Part shown: positions 16,059 through 22,845 of the stretch, one piece after another
Numbering within the stretch: the stretch's first letter is position 1
Layout of the letters: each line of letters starts with the position of its first letter
DNA from: Tabrizicola sp.
Lineage (GTDB): Bacteria; Pseudomonadota; Alphaproteobacteria; Rhodobacterales; Rhodobacteraceae
Assembly: GCF_016792905.1 (NCBI RefSeq)
Contig: NZ_JAEULP010000027.1
Coordinates: forward strand, 1-44,748
Reading direction: 5' to 3'
DNA length: 44,748 nt
The notes under the pieces: generated by a model
Databases searched by the model: none
Told to the model about the DNA's origin: nothing
What the model saw: the letters and a program-made list of their open reading frames with translations, nothing else
Program-made: the position numbers and the translations under genes

Positions 16059-16672
16059 GGACGACCTTCCCGCGCGCTCATGGCTGATGGCGTGCCCCCC
16101 ACCCCCATCCCCTCCCCACCGGGGGGAGGGGAGGTTCCCCGGTCCGCCGTTCCGCGCAACGCTAAAGGACGAGCGCCTCCCTCCCCCCGCGTGGGGGAGG
16201 GCTGGGATGGGGGGGCGTCAGCCAGAGGCGAAACCGCCAGACCATCACGCGAAACGCCAGCCCTAAGCGCCTCCCCTCCCCCGCGTGGGGAGGGGATAGG
16301 GGCGGGGGGCGCACTATCGGCCAAATCCTCGCCGCCAACCGCATCGAAGATCACTTGCATCACGCCCTCGATATTCCCCGAAACCTCCGGGTTCCAGAAC
16401 CGCAACACCCGAAACCCCTGGCCCACCAACCGCTCATCCCGACGCTGGTCCCGCTCCCCACCATGCCCGCCGCCATCAATCTCGACCACCACCCGCCGCC
16501 CCAGATCGGCGAAATCCGCAATGAACGGCCCGATGGGCGCCTGCCGCCGGAAGTTGAGCCCCAGCATCCGGTTCAACTCCCGCAGCTTGACCCAGACCTT
16601 CCGCTCCTGCGGCGTCATCTCCGCCCGCAACTTACGCGCCCTTTTCCGGTTTATCGGGTGAATGCCCGTCAT
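16055..16672 (-). CDS. DUF559 (Vsr-like endonuclease fold) protein with repeat-derived C-terminal tail
   Basis: A 205-aa protein. Residues 1 to about 118 match DUF559: RARKLRAEMTPQERKVWVKLR, NFRRQAPIGPFIADFAD, VVVEIDGGGH and GFRVLRFWNPEV, a very-short-patch-repair-like nuclease fold with acidic residues in IADFAD and EIDGG. The usual family length is about 110-130 aa. The remaining ~85 residues are Pro/Gly/Arg-rich (PAPIPSPRGGGE, PSQPSPTRGEGG, TSPPPGGEGMG) and are simply translation of three palindromic repeats. The stop overlaps the start of the 450-aa gene (ATGA). It breaks the AAA+ operon and looks like an insertion. The N-terminal domain is secure; whether the tail is functional is doubtful. 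Confidence 0.75.
   Translation of the reverse strand: MTGIHPINRKRARKLRAEMTPQERKVWVKLRELNRMLGLNFRRQAPIGPFIADFADLGRRVVVEIDGGGHGGERDQRRDERLVGQGFRVLRFWNPEVSGNIEGVMQVIFDAVGGEDLADSAPPAPIPSPRGGGEALRAGVSRDGLAVSPLADAPPSQPSPTRGEGGARPLALRGTADRGTSPPPGGEGMGVGGTPSAMSAREGRP
16094..16310. repeat. Three G/C-rich palindromic repeat units
   Basis: Stems: CCCCTCCCC 16109-16117 with 16123-16131; CCCTCCCCC 16179-16187 with 16193-16201; CCCCTCCCC 16273-16281 with 16287-16295. Each has a 5-nt loop and a flanking purine arm (GGGATGGGG or GGGGCGGGG-like). They are spaced about 65-95 bp and lie inside the 3' part of the DUF559 frame, where they encode SPxRGEGG-like peptides. Such REP-like palindromes are widespread in alphaproteobacterial intergenic DNA (recollection). 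Alternating orientations would make strong RNA hairpins within the operon mRNA. Confidence 0.8.
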
Positions 16673-16875
16673 CCGTCACGCCCCATGCCCGAGGCCCCCC
16701 ACCCCGACCCTCCCCACAGGGGGGAGGGAGGGCCAAACCGTCCACCACCTGCACCTACGCCAACCGACCAAGCGCCTCCCCTCCCCCTAGTGGGGAGGGG
16801 CTGGGGGAGGGGGGCCGGAGAGGAGGCCTTGGCGAGTTTCCCAAACATGTGGCCGCGCTGGATGAGGCGTTTCAT
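16669..16875 (-). pseudogene. Duplicated 5' fragment of the 450-aa gene fused to palindromic repeats
   Basis: The frame starts MKRLIQRGHMFGKLAKASSPA, identical in 16 of 21 residues to the start of the 450-aa gene downstream (51 of 63 nt by hand alignment), and then runs into repeat-derived Pro/Gly sequence. It is a truncated copy, not a functional homologue. Its start overlaps the stop of the 126-aa membrane protein gene, and its own stop overlaps the DUF559 start, both as ATGA. A ribosome could therefore pass along the chain without dissociating. The fragment suggests that the DUF559-repeat block was inserted by, or accompanied, a duplication of the gene start. Confidence 0.7.
16694..16820. 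repeat. Two further G/C-rich palindromic repeat units
   Basis: CCCTCCCC 16708-16715 pairs with 16721-16728 (loop ACAGG), and CCCCTCCCC 16778-16786 pairs with 16792-16800 (loop CTAGT). They are the same family as the three units at 16.1-16.3 kb. They lie between the duplicated gene start at 16875 and the DUF559 gene, so all five units and DUF559 form one block of about 760 bp bounded by the two copies of the MKRLIQRG start. Confidence 0.8.
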
Positions 16876-17252
16876 GGCATCCTGCCATCATGAAGTTTTA
16901 TACCCCAGAGCGCCCAATGGGCGATAATCCACACGCAGCTCAGAGTCGTTGTCATTAGACTCAAAACAGACAGTTCGACACCAGTTTCATAGAAATATGA
17001 AATTGCGCCTGGAAAATCTTCCAACACATTTGAGATTACATTCGTGCTGTTCAGTATATGCAAGACAAGGGAAGCTATTCCAGACAGTATGGATAGTAAA
17101 ATTAGACTAACTACCCAAACTAGCGGTAGCCAGGCGATTGACCGCAACATCCTTCTCCTAATGAATCTCGGTAGAATCCAACCTATCACCGCCAAAGTTG
17201 TGATAGTTATAAGAAACGCTTGATAGCTCGCTCCATAAAAGAAGTCGTTCAC
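16872..17252 (-). CDS. AT-rich small membrane protein of unknown function
   Basis: A 126-aa protein with three probable transmembrane helices: about 10-30 (YQAFLITITTLAVIGWIL), 40-68 (WLPLVWVVSLILLSILSG and onward) and 94-118 (LSVLSLMTTTLSCVWIIAHW). I recognise no domain. The start is a GTG at 17252 whose GTGA overlaps the AAA+ gene stop; the end overlaps the duplicated MKRLIQRG start. By hand count 16921-17220 is about 42% GC, against about 65% in neighbouring coding lines, and codon use is correspondingly AT-ended. It therefore looks like a recent acquisition placed in a translationally coupled slot of the operon. Confidence 0.72.
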   Translation of the reverse strand: MNDFFYGASYQAFLITITTLAVIGWILPRFIRRRMLRSIAWLPLVWVVSLILLSILSGIASLVLHILNSTNVISNVLEDFPGAISYFYETGVELSVLSLMTTTLSCVWIIAHWALWGIKLHDGRMP

Positions 17253-19177
17253 TGCTTCCCCTCCAGATACCGCCGCTTCGCCTCTTCCGTCCGCCCGAAC
17301 TCCCGCACCATCGCCTCGATGGCCACCTCGTCCGACTTGTCGGCATAGCGGAACTCAGAGTCGGCGTAGCGGTTGATCTCCTGGATCACCATCTCGACCG
17401 TGATCGGCGTCATCAACCCCCGGATCATCGCCAGCTTCTCGTCATAACCCTTGAACAGGAACAGGTCCGGCTCGGCCATCCACTCGTCCGGCAGTTCAAA
17501 GTCCATCGCCCGGACCTTCACCGCATCGGTGATGTTCTTGATCGCCCGCCCCGTGAACCGTTCATCCGCCTGCTGGATCGCCTTGAGGTAGGCCCCCATC
17601 TTCGCCAGCGTATCCAAGGGCCCGATGTCCGAGGCCACCTTGTCCCAGACCTTCAGTAACCCATCCTCATGCGGCTTCGAATATCCCTCGAACGAAGCCG
17701 CCACCGCCTTCCTGATCTCCTGCGCCGCGAAAAGCTGATGGTCCCCCACCGGGATCGAGTGGTTCTTTCCCAACAGCAGCGAGAGGATATCAATGTAATC
17801 CTCCCGGCTCTGCGGCCCGTCGACCAGAAACCGCGCCCCGGCCCGCTGGCGCAAAGCGTCGTCCACGTTCTCCGGGTAATTCGAGAACATCCCGAAGGTG
17901 CAGTTCCCCCGCACCACCGTTCCCGCCCCGGCGAAAGCCTGCATGAAGACCGCCGTCACCTCCTGCTGGCCCGCCGATGACTGCCGGTCCCCGCGCTTGC
18001 CCGCCACCTGGTCGATGTCGTCGATGGTGCCGAAACCGATCACGCTCGGATCAATCACCGCGTCGATGAAGGCCTTGGCGTTCTGGCCGGACTTGCCCTG
18101 ATAACTGTCGATCTGGTCGATGGAAAAGTTCTGGTAGCGGAACGGATAGCCCGCCACCTTGCAGTACCCGTCCAGAAGCCCCGCCATCATCTGGATCAGC
18201 GTGGTCTTCCCCGTCCCGGGCTTGCCATCCCCCATGAAAGTGAAGATGAACCCGCCCAGTTCCGCGAACGGGTTCAGCCGCCGCTCGAAGTCATAGGCCA
18301 TCAGCATCTTCGCCAGCCGCATCGACTGGTACTTGGCGATGTGGTTCCCCACCACCTCATGCGGGCTTTTGAAGGCCATGACGATGGACCCGCCCTTCGC
18401 CGCCTTCGCCGGCTTGAACCCGGCGATGGTCAGCCCGTCCGCCTCCACCTTCCACGACCCGGACGTGAACACAGACGTCCGCGCCCCGTTCTCCGCCCTT
18501 ATCTGCACCTTCTTCATCAGCGCCTCAGCGAAGGCCGACAAGACCGCCACCAGCTTCGCATCATCCGTCGCCAGCGCGCCGATGTCCTGGTCCAGCTCCC
18601 ACAGGGCCCCCTGCAAGGCCAGCGGAGCGTTGTCGGTCAAGACCTCCTCCACCTCGCCCAGTTCCACCGTCCCCGGCCCCACATGCGGCGCGATCAGATA
18701 GGCGAGCGCATTGGCAAAGGTGAACAGAACCACCAGCGCCTCGCCCTGCAACAGCTCGCCGAATTCCGCCCGCTTCGGCTCCGGCACCCGTCCCTCCAGG
18801 TTCGCCTTCTTCAGCTCCGCGAGCCCCGACTGCGCCGAAAACGTCTCCCCCATCGCCAGCGCAATCGCCAAAGATCGCCGCAGCGCATTCAGCACCGCCG
18901 CCTGCACCGGTGACACGAGGCCATCTGACAGCCCCTCCACCCGCTCCGACAACCGCACCCCACCCGGCCGCGCCGTCGACCGCGTCGCCATGCCCGGCAC
19001 CGTCGAGCGGAACGTCGGCCGCACCCCGATCCCCGGCGACCGCTCCGTCTGAACCGCCTGAACCAAAGGCTTCGCCAGCCGCGGCGCGTGATCAAAGCCG
19101 AAGACCATCCCCAAGGCCGCCTCGTACTGCGCCCGGATCGCCTCTTCCTTCAGCTCCATCGTGTCCCGCGTGCTCAT
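17249..19177 (-). CDS. AAA+ ATPase, core of an uncharacterised operon
   Basis: A 642-aa protein with the AAA+ module in its second half. Walker A GDGKPGTGKTT is at about 316-326, Walker B GFGTIDDID at about 381-389, a sensor-1-like Asn in GMFSNYPEN, and an Arg-finger candidate in ALRQRAGARF (441-450). The 300-residue N-terminal region is helical with no recognised domain. A C-terminal helical region follows (YADSEFRYADKSDEVA). It probably remodels a protein partner; the genes around it encode a coiled-coil protein and small membrane proteins. The ATG at 19177 has AAAGGGA about 8 nt upstream and is preferred to TTG 19183. The stop overlaps the next gene (GTGA). It does not match MoxR, ClpX or TerY-type neighbours I know. 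Confidence 0.85.
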   Translation of the reverse strand: MSTRDTMELKEEAIRAQYEAALGMVFGFDHAPRLAKPLVQAVQTERSPGIGVRPTFRSTVPGMATRSTARPGGVRLSERVEGLSDGLVSPVQAAVLNALRRSLAIALAMGETFSAQSGLAELKKANLEGRVPEPKRAEFGELLQGEALVVLFTFANALAYLIAPHVGPGTVELGEVEEVLTDNAPLALQGALWELDQDIGALATDDAKLVAVLSAFAEALMKKVQIRAENGARTSVFTSGSWKVEADGLTIAGFKPAKAAKGGSIVMAFKSPHEVVGNHIAKYQSMRLAKMLMAYDFERRLNPFAELGGFIFTFMGDGKPGTGKTTLIQMMAGLLDGYCKVAGYPFRYQNFSIDQIDSYQGKSGQNAKAFIDAVIDPSVIGFGTIDDIDQVAGKRGDRQSSAGQQEVTAVFMQAFAGAGTVVRGNCTFGMFSNYPENVDDALRQRAGARFLVDGPQSREDYIDILSLLLGKNHSIPVGDHQLFAAQEIRKAVAASFEGYSKPHEDGLLKVWDKVASDIGPLDTLAKMGAYLKAIQQADERFTGRAIKNITDAVKVRAMDFELPDEWMAEPDLFLFKGYDEKLAMIRGLMTPITVEMVIQEINRYADSEFRYADKSDEVAIEAMVREFGRTEEAKRRYLEGKQ

Positions 19178-19188
19178 CCTCAAATCCC

Positions 19189-19235
19189 TTTCATACTGGC
19201 GAAAATATCCCGGGGGTTCGGGGGCTGGCCCCCGG
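19189..19235 (-). repeat. Dispersed repeat with hairpin, copy 1
   Basis: TTTCATACTGGCG followed by AAAATATCC, GGGGGTT and GGGGG, shared with copy 2 at 21884. CCGGGGG (19210-19216) can pair with CCCCCGG (19229-19235), whose end touches the stop codon of the 375-aa gene. It occupies the only real gap in the middle of the operon and supplies the AAAGGG ribosome-binding site of the AAA+ gene. It may act as a partial terminator or mRNA processing site. Confidence 0.65.
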
Positions 19236-20363
19236 CTACAACGTCGGTATCAACCGCCCCCCGGCCCCGACGACGAACTTCCGCAACCCCTGCAACCCCT
19301 TCGGGTTCTGTTCCACCAGCACCTGATAGGGCTTCTCCGGCAGGATGATCATCCGCTCCTGCCGCGTGGCGCCAAGTTCCGCCCCGCCGACCGCATCCAG
19401 TTTGTACACCTGCCGCCCCACGGTCGAGAACCAGCCGTCCTTCACCTCTTCCTCGCGGTCGGAAACCAGGTCCTCGACCGTCCAGACCAGCGCCCAGTCC
19501 TCCTCCTCCGGTGCCTTCGTCCCCTCCAGCACCTTGGAGATCGGCCCCGATTGCAGCGTGAACCCCGCCGAATACATCGGCCCCAGGATGATCCGCCGCA
19601 GCCGCTTCGGGTGCAGGTCGGGGAAATCCTTGTCGAACCCCGTTGCAATCGTCAGCAGCTTCAAACCGCCCACCGACTGCGCCATCAGCGCGTGCTGCAC
19701 CTCGGGCCAGCGGTAGGCGTCGTTCGGCAAGGGTTTCCTGCCAGAATCCTCCAGATCCATCAGATAGACCACCGGCAGATTGTCCTGCGTATCCCAGACC
19801 GCCCAATGCACCAGGAAATGCCGCCGCTCCCCCAGATCTTCGATCCATTGCGCATCCGGGTCGTTCCGCGCCCAGAAGATGCCCCCCGCCGCCAGCGCCT
19901 CATAATAATACCGCTGCGACAGCGCGAATTGCAGCGCGGTGGGGATCGTCTGGTCCCCCACGATCTGCCGCACCATCCGGTCCTTGAGTTCCGTCTCCGA
20001 CGGCATGCCCTCCAGATGCTTCGCGGCCTGCTGGGCATCGACCGCCATGGTCATCAGCTCCTGCGCCACCGGAAACCCGCTCTCATGCCGGTCGATGGTC
20101 AGCCGCGGAGCCCCCTCGCCCCGCCCGGTCATCAGGTACTTGTGGTTCAACGCCCGGAACGTTCCCGCCACGGCCTTGAGATAGACCCCCAGCACCCGCG
20201 CCTCGGTCCGGCTGAGCTTCCCCTCCGCCTCCACCTCCGCCGCCACCCGCGCCAGATGCCCGGTGATCCGGTCGAACTTGGCGAAGTAGCGACGGGCGGT
20301 GAGCGTGTCGTACAGCTCGTGATGGTCCGAGGTGAGGACGTCTTTGACGGTGGGGTCAGGCAT
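19236..20363 (-). CDS. Conserved protein of unknown function in AAA+ operon
   Basis: A 375-aa soluble protein with no signal peptide, membrane segment or recognised motif. The N-terminal ~110 residues look helical (DHHELYDTLTARRYFAKFD and so on). The middle holds HFLVHWAVWDTQDNLPVVYL with many aromatic residues, and the C-terminal third has RRIILGPMYSAGFTLQSGP and QVLVEQNPKGLQGL. It starts at ATG 20363, overlapping the 107-aa gene by 8 nt. It is followed after 58 nt by the AAA+ gene, making it a likely partner or substrate adaptor of that ATPase (inference). I found no catalytic signature. Confidence 0.75.
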   Translation of the reverse strand: MPDPTVKDVLTSDHHELYDTLTARRYFAKFDRITGHLARVAAEVEAEGKLSRTEARVLGVYLKAVAGTFRALNHKYLMTGRGEGAPRLTIDRHESGFPVAQELMTMAVDAQQAAKHLEGMPSETELKDRMVRQIVGDQTIPTALQFALSQRYYYEALAAGGIFWARNDPDAQWIEDLGERRHFLVHWAVWDTQDNLPVVYLMDLEDSGRKPLPNDAYRWPEVQHALMAQSVGGLKLLTIATGFDKDFPDLHPKRLRRIILGPMYSAGFTLQSGPISKVLEGTKAPEEEDWALVWTVEDLVSDREEEVKDGWFSTVGRQVYKLDAVGGAELGATRQERMIILPEKPYQVLVEQNPKGLQGLRKFVVGAGGRLIPTL

Positions 20364-20679
20364 CGCGGTCGCGACCTTCGTTGTCGAGCCACCAGAACCA
20401 TCTTGCGACAGGATTGACGGCTATCATCGTTCGAGTGTGATCATTGGCCTCGAGAGCGTAGTGGTAGAACTTCTTCTGCATTGGTCGGAGCAACCCACCA
20501 AAAAGAAGAAGCACCACAGCCACGCCAATCAATGCCGTGCAGACGCTTGCCAAGTACAACGCCAGGTCTTTTCTTCCGTTCTCGGCCAACAGATAGATGG
20601 CTCCGAATATGAGACCTCCAAGGAGCAAAGAAATTGCTCCCCACTTGCGGCTCAATTGAACCTGATCCCTAAACCTCAT
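20356..20679 (-). CDS. Small two-helix membrane protein in AAA+ operon
   Basis: A 107-aa protein with hydrophobic helices at about 14-33 (GAISLLLGGLIFGAIYLLAE) and 40-65 (LALYLASVCTALIGVAVVLL), and a basic C-terminal half with VARWFWWLDNEGRDRDA. No known domain. It overlaps the coiled-coil gene by ATGA at 20676-20679 and the 375-aa gene by 8 nt. By hand count 20401-20640 is about 51% GC, below its neighbours, like the 126-aa gene downstream. It may be a variable membrane component of the system. Confidence 0.72.
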   Translation of the reverse strand: MRFRDQVQLSRKWGAISLLLGGLIFGAIYLLAENGRKDLALYLASVCTALIGVAVVLLLFGGLLRPMQKKFYHYALEANDHTRTMIAVNPVARWFWWLDNEGRDRDA

Positions 20680-21746
20680 CCCCCATACGTATTCTTGTCG
20701 TGCTTCTCGACAATCGCAGCAAAGCGCCGCGCGAACCGCTCATCCGCCTTCGCCTTCTGCTCCAGGATCGCCCTCGCAAAGACCATATGCCCCTCATGCG
20801 CTTCCAGCATGTCGGCCATCTTGTCGTTGGTCGCCGCGCCGATCGCCGCCATTGCGGTCTGCGCTTCCTGGTCGGTCTTCACCCCGATCTCGTTGATCCT
20901 ATGCGCCACGTCCTGCTGCTGCGCGGTCTTCAAGCTGGAAGTCAGCGCATCATACAGCACCACCCGCTGCTTGGTGTCCGTTTGCAGCTTGTTGATCAGC
21001 ACCAGTTGCGTCGCCGCCTGGTTCTGCAGACTGTCGACCCAGGTCTTGCCCTTCTCGATATAGCGCTCCAGCGTCTGGCTCTTCGCAAGCTTCACCTGTT
21101 CGTCCTGCACCAGCGCGTTGTACTTGGCATTCAGCGTCGCCAGTTCCGTCTCCAGCTTGGTCCGCGCCGCCGCGTCCTGCTCGACGCTGATCCTGTTCTC
21201 CAGTTCGATGATCCTTGGATCCATCGACGCCACTTCCTTGCGCACCGCGTCCAGCGCGCCCACCGTGTCCTCGCGTTCGGTAAGGGTACTGGCAAGGTTC
21301 CCCTCTACCTTGGTCTTCTGCCCGTTCAACAGGTCCAGCTGCCCCTGCAACAGCTTCACGATCACGTCCGACTTGGAAATCAGGTCCTGCAACTTGTCAT
21401 CAACCGAAGCGCCCCGCATCCGCTCCTGCCGCATCGACTCGGCCTTCGCCGACGAGAAGATGCCGATGAAGCTCTCCATCCCGGTCTTGGTCCGCATCTC
21501 GTCGAATTCCTTCGAGAATCCGGCGGTCACGTCGTCCAGCCCCATGATCAGTTCGGCGATGTTGGCGTTCATCAGGTCGGTGTGCTTGTGCACATCCTCC
21601 AGCGTGGCGTTCTCCACGTCCAGCACGGCACCCTGGTCCAGCTTCGACCGCGCCTCCTCGATCCGGCTGGTGATCGCCGAAATCTTCGCCTGCGCCTCGG
21701 CGACCTGAGCCTGGCTTTCCTTGATCTGCGTTTCGAAATCGGCCAT
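20676..21746 (-). CDS. Coiled-coil protein, first gene of the AAA+ operon
   Basis: A 356-aa, strongly helical protein rich in Glu, Gln, Lys and Ala with long heptad-like stretches. The first runs from FETQIKESQAQVAEAQAK (residues 4-21) to about residue 45, the second over about 120-235 (QGQLDLLNGQKTKVEGN, ELENRISVEQDAAARTKLE). There are no membrane segments. It superficially resembles TelA/PspA-type helical proteins, but I see no diagnostic motif, so no family is assigned. GGAGGG lies 7 nt before the ATG at 21746, fixing the start inside a longer open frame. An inverted repeat at 21781-21803 lies just upstream. As first gene it probably forms the filament or scaffold on which the ATPase acts (inference). 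Confidence 0.78.
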   Translation of the reverse strand: MADFETQIKESQAQVAEAQAKISAITSRIEEARSKLDQGAVLDVENATLEDVHKHTDLMNANIAELIMGLDDVTAGFSKEFDEMRTKTGMESFIGIFSSAKAESMRQERMRGASVDDKLQDLISKSDVIVKLLQGQLDLLNGQKTKVEGNLASTLTEREDTVGALDAVRKEVASMDPRIIELENRISVEQDAAARTKLETELATLNAKYNALVQDEQVKLAKSQTLERYIEKGKTWVDSLQNQAATQLVLINKLQTDTKQRVVLYDALTSSLKTAQQQDVAHRINEIGVKTDQEAQTAMAAIGAATNDKMADMLEAHEGHMVFARAILEQKAKADERFARRFAAIVEKHDKNTYGG

Positions 21747-21771
21747 CCGACCCTCCGTTGAACCCGTTTCC

Positions 21772-21803
21772 ATCACATAGTGATGTAACACCGAATTACA
21801 TCA
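21772..21803 (-). promoter_or_regulatory. Inverted repeat upstream of the AAA+ operon, probable operator
   Basis: TGATGTAA (21781-21788) and TTACATCA (21796-21803) form a perfect 8-bp inverted repeat around a 7-nt spacer. A second, shorter one, ATCAC-ATA-GTGAT, lies at 21772-21784 and overlaps it. The stretch is AT-rich in a GC-rich region and sits 26-57 nt before the start codon of the first gene, where a repressor or activator site would be expected. No regulator gene lies adjacent. Confidence 0.6.
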
Positions 21804-21883
21804 TCCCGGCGCCGGTTTTTCCGACGCGCCAACGGCGCAAGTCTTGCAGCAAGTGACCCGATCCGCCAAGTGCGGAATCCGGC

Positions 21884-21929
21884 TTTCATACTGGCGCAAA
21901 TATCCTGGGGGTTTGGGGGTGAAACCCCC
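21884..21929 (-). repeat. Dispersed repeat with hairpin, copy 2
   Basis: Starts TTTCATACTGGCG like copy 1 at 19189 and differs from it at only a few positions over about 36 nt. GGGGGTTT (21907-21914) pairs with AAACCCCC (21922-21929). It lies after the panC stop (22012) and before the AAA+ operon promoter, so a transcription terminator for panBC is its likeliest role. Between 21747 and 22011 I see no gene. Confidence 0.65.
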
Positions 21930-22011
21930 TTCGACCGAGGAGGAGGGCGCAAGCCCCGACGACGAGACAAGGAGTCTTCGCGCGTCAGCGCTCCATTCGA
22001 AAACCGTCCGA

Positions 22012-22845
22012 TCAGACCGGAATGTTGTCGATCAGCCTTACCCCATCGATCCAGGCCGCCGCCAGCATCCGGCGGGGCCGCCGCGGGTCGTCCGAGGGCA
22101 TCAGCGTCTCGGCATCGCGCAACTCGATATATTCCACCCGCTCGAACCCCGCCTCGCGCATCGTCTCCGCCGCCTCGCGGATCGCCATCCGGTCGGCGTG
22201 ACCGGCGCGGATGTCCTCGGCTGCCGCAGAAATCGCAGCGTACAGGACCGGAGCCTTCGCCCGCCCCGCCGCCGTCAGCCGCACGTTGCGCGACGACATC
22301 GCGAGGCCATCCGCCTCGCGGATCGTCTCGCAGCCCACCACCTCGACCGGCACGTTCAGGTCGCGCACCAGCCGCAGCACCACCTGCAACTGCTGCCAGT
22401 CCTTCTGGCCGAAATAGCCCCTGTCGGCCAGGGACATCCCGAACAGCTTCGTCACCACCGTCGCCACCCCGTCGAAGTGACCGGGCCGCATGTAGCCCTC
22501 CAAGGGCTGCGCCACGCCCTGCATCGACACCGTGGTGATGAAGCCCTCCGGATAGACCTCGTCGACCGAGGGCGCGAAGATCGCATCCACCGGGACAGTG
22601 CCCAGCAACTCGGCATCCGCCTCCAGCGTCCGGGGATATTTCTTCAGGTCCTCCGGGTTGTTGAACTGCTTGGGGTTCACGAAGATCGTGGTGATCACGC
22701 GGTCACATTCCGCCCGCGCCCGCCGCGCCAGCGACAGGTGGCCATCATGCAGCGCCCCCATCGTCGGGACCACCCCGATCACCTCGTTCTTCGCCCGCCA
22801 GCCCCGCGCCACGGCCCGCAGGTCAGCCACCGTCTTCAGGATCAT
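22012..22845 (-). CDS. panC: Pantoate--beta-alanine ligase (pantothenate synthetase)
   Basis: Cytosolic enzyme of 277 aa that condenses pantoate and beta-alanine with ATP to give pantothenate, the precursor of coenzyme A. The family signatures are clear: [14 protein letters not shown] (nucleotide-binding HxGH-type motif), [27 protein letters not shown] and the KMSKS-equivalent MSSRNVRL. Length is normal. The ATG at 22845 overlaps the panB stop (ATGA), so the pair is translationally coupled and catalyses consecutive reactions. Its 3' side carries the dispersed hairpin repeat at 21884. Confidence 0.96.
   Translation of the reverse strand: MILKTVADLRAVARGWRAKNEVIGVVPTMGALHDGHLSLARRARAECDRVITTIFVNPKQFNNPEDLKKYPRTLEADAELLGTVPVDAIFAPSVDEVYPEGFITTVSMQGVAQPLEGYMRPGHFDGVATVVTKLFGMSLADRGYFGQKDWQQLQVVLRLVRDLNVPVEVVGCETIREADGLAMSSRNVRLTAAGRAKAPVLYAAISAAAEDIRAGHADRMAIREAAETMREAGFERVEYIELRDAETLMPSDDPRRPRRMLAAAWIDGVRLIDNIPV

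Noticed and set aside
16156-16167. AACGCTAAA inside the DUF559 repeat region, resembling the LacI operator
   Set aside because: Lacks the TTT half, lies within a coding frame and is not upstream of a gene.
16094-16820. Five regularly repeated palindromes considered as a CRISPR array
   Set aside because: Units are imperfect, unevenly spaced and palindromic over C/G runs; no unique spacers between identical repeats and no cas genes.
20676-21746. Assignment of the coiled-coil protein to TelA (toxic anion resistance) or PspA
   Set aside because: Helical composition is similar, but I could not point to a diagnostic motif, and the neighbours are not those of tellurite or Psp systems.
13740-21746. 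Interpretation of the AAA+ operon as a known anti-phage system
   Set aside because: Apart from the inserted DUF559 there is no nuclease, reverse transcriptase, TIR, toxin or nucleotide cyclase; the defence idea remains only one possibility.
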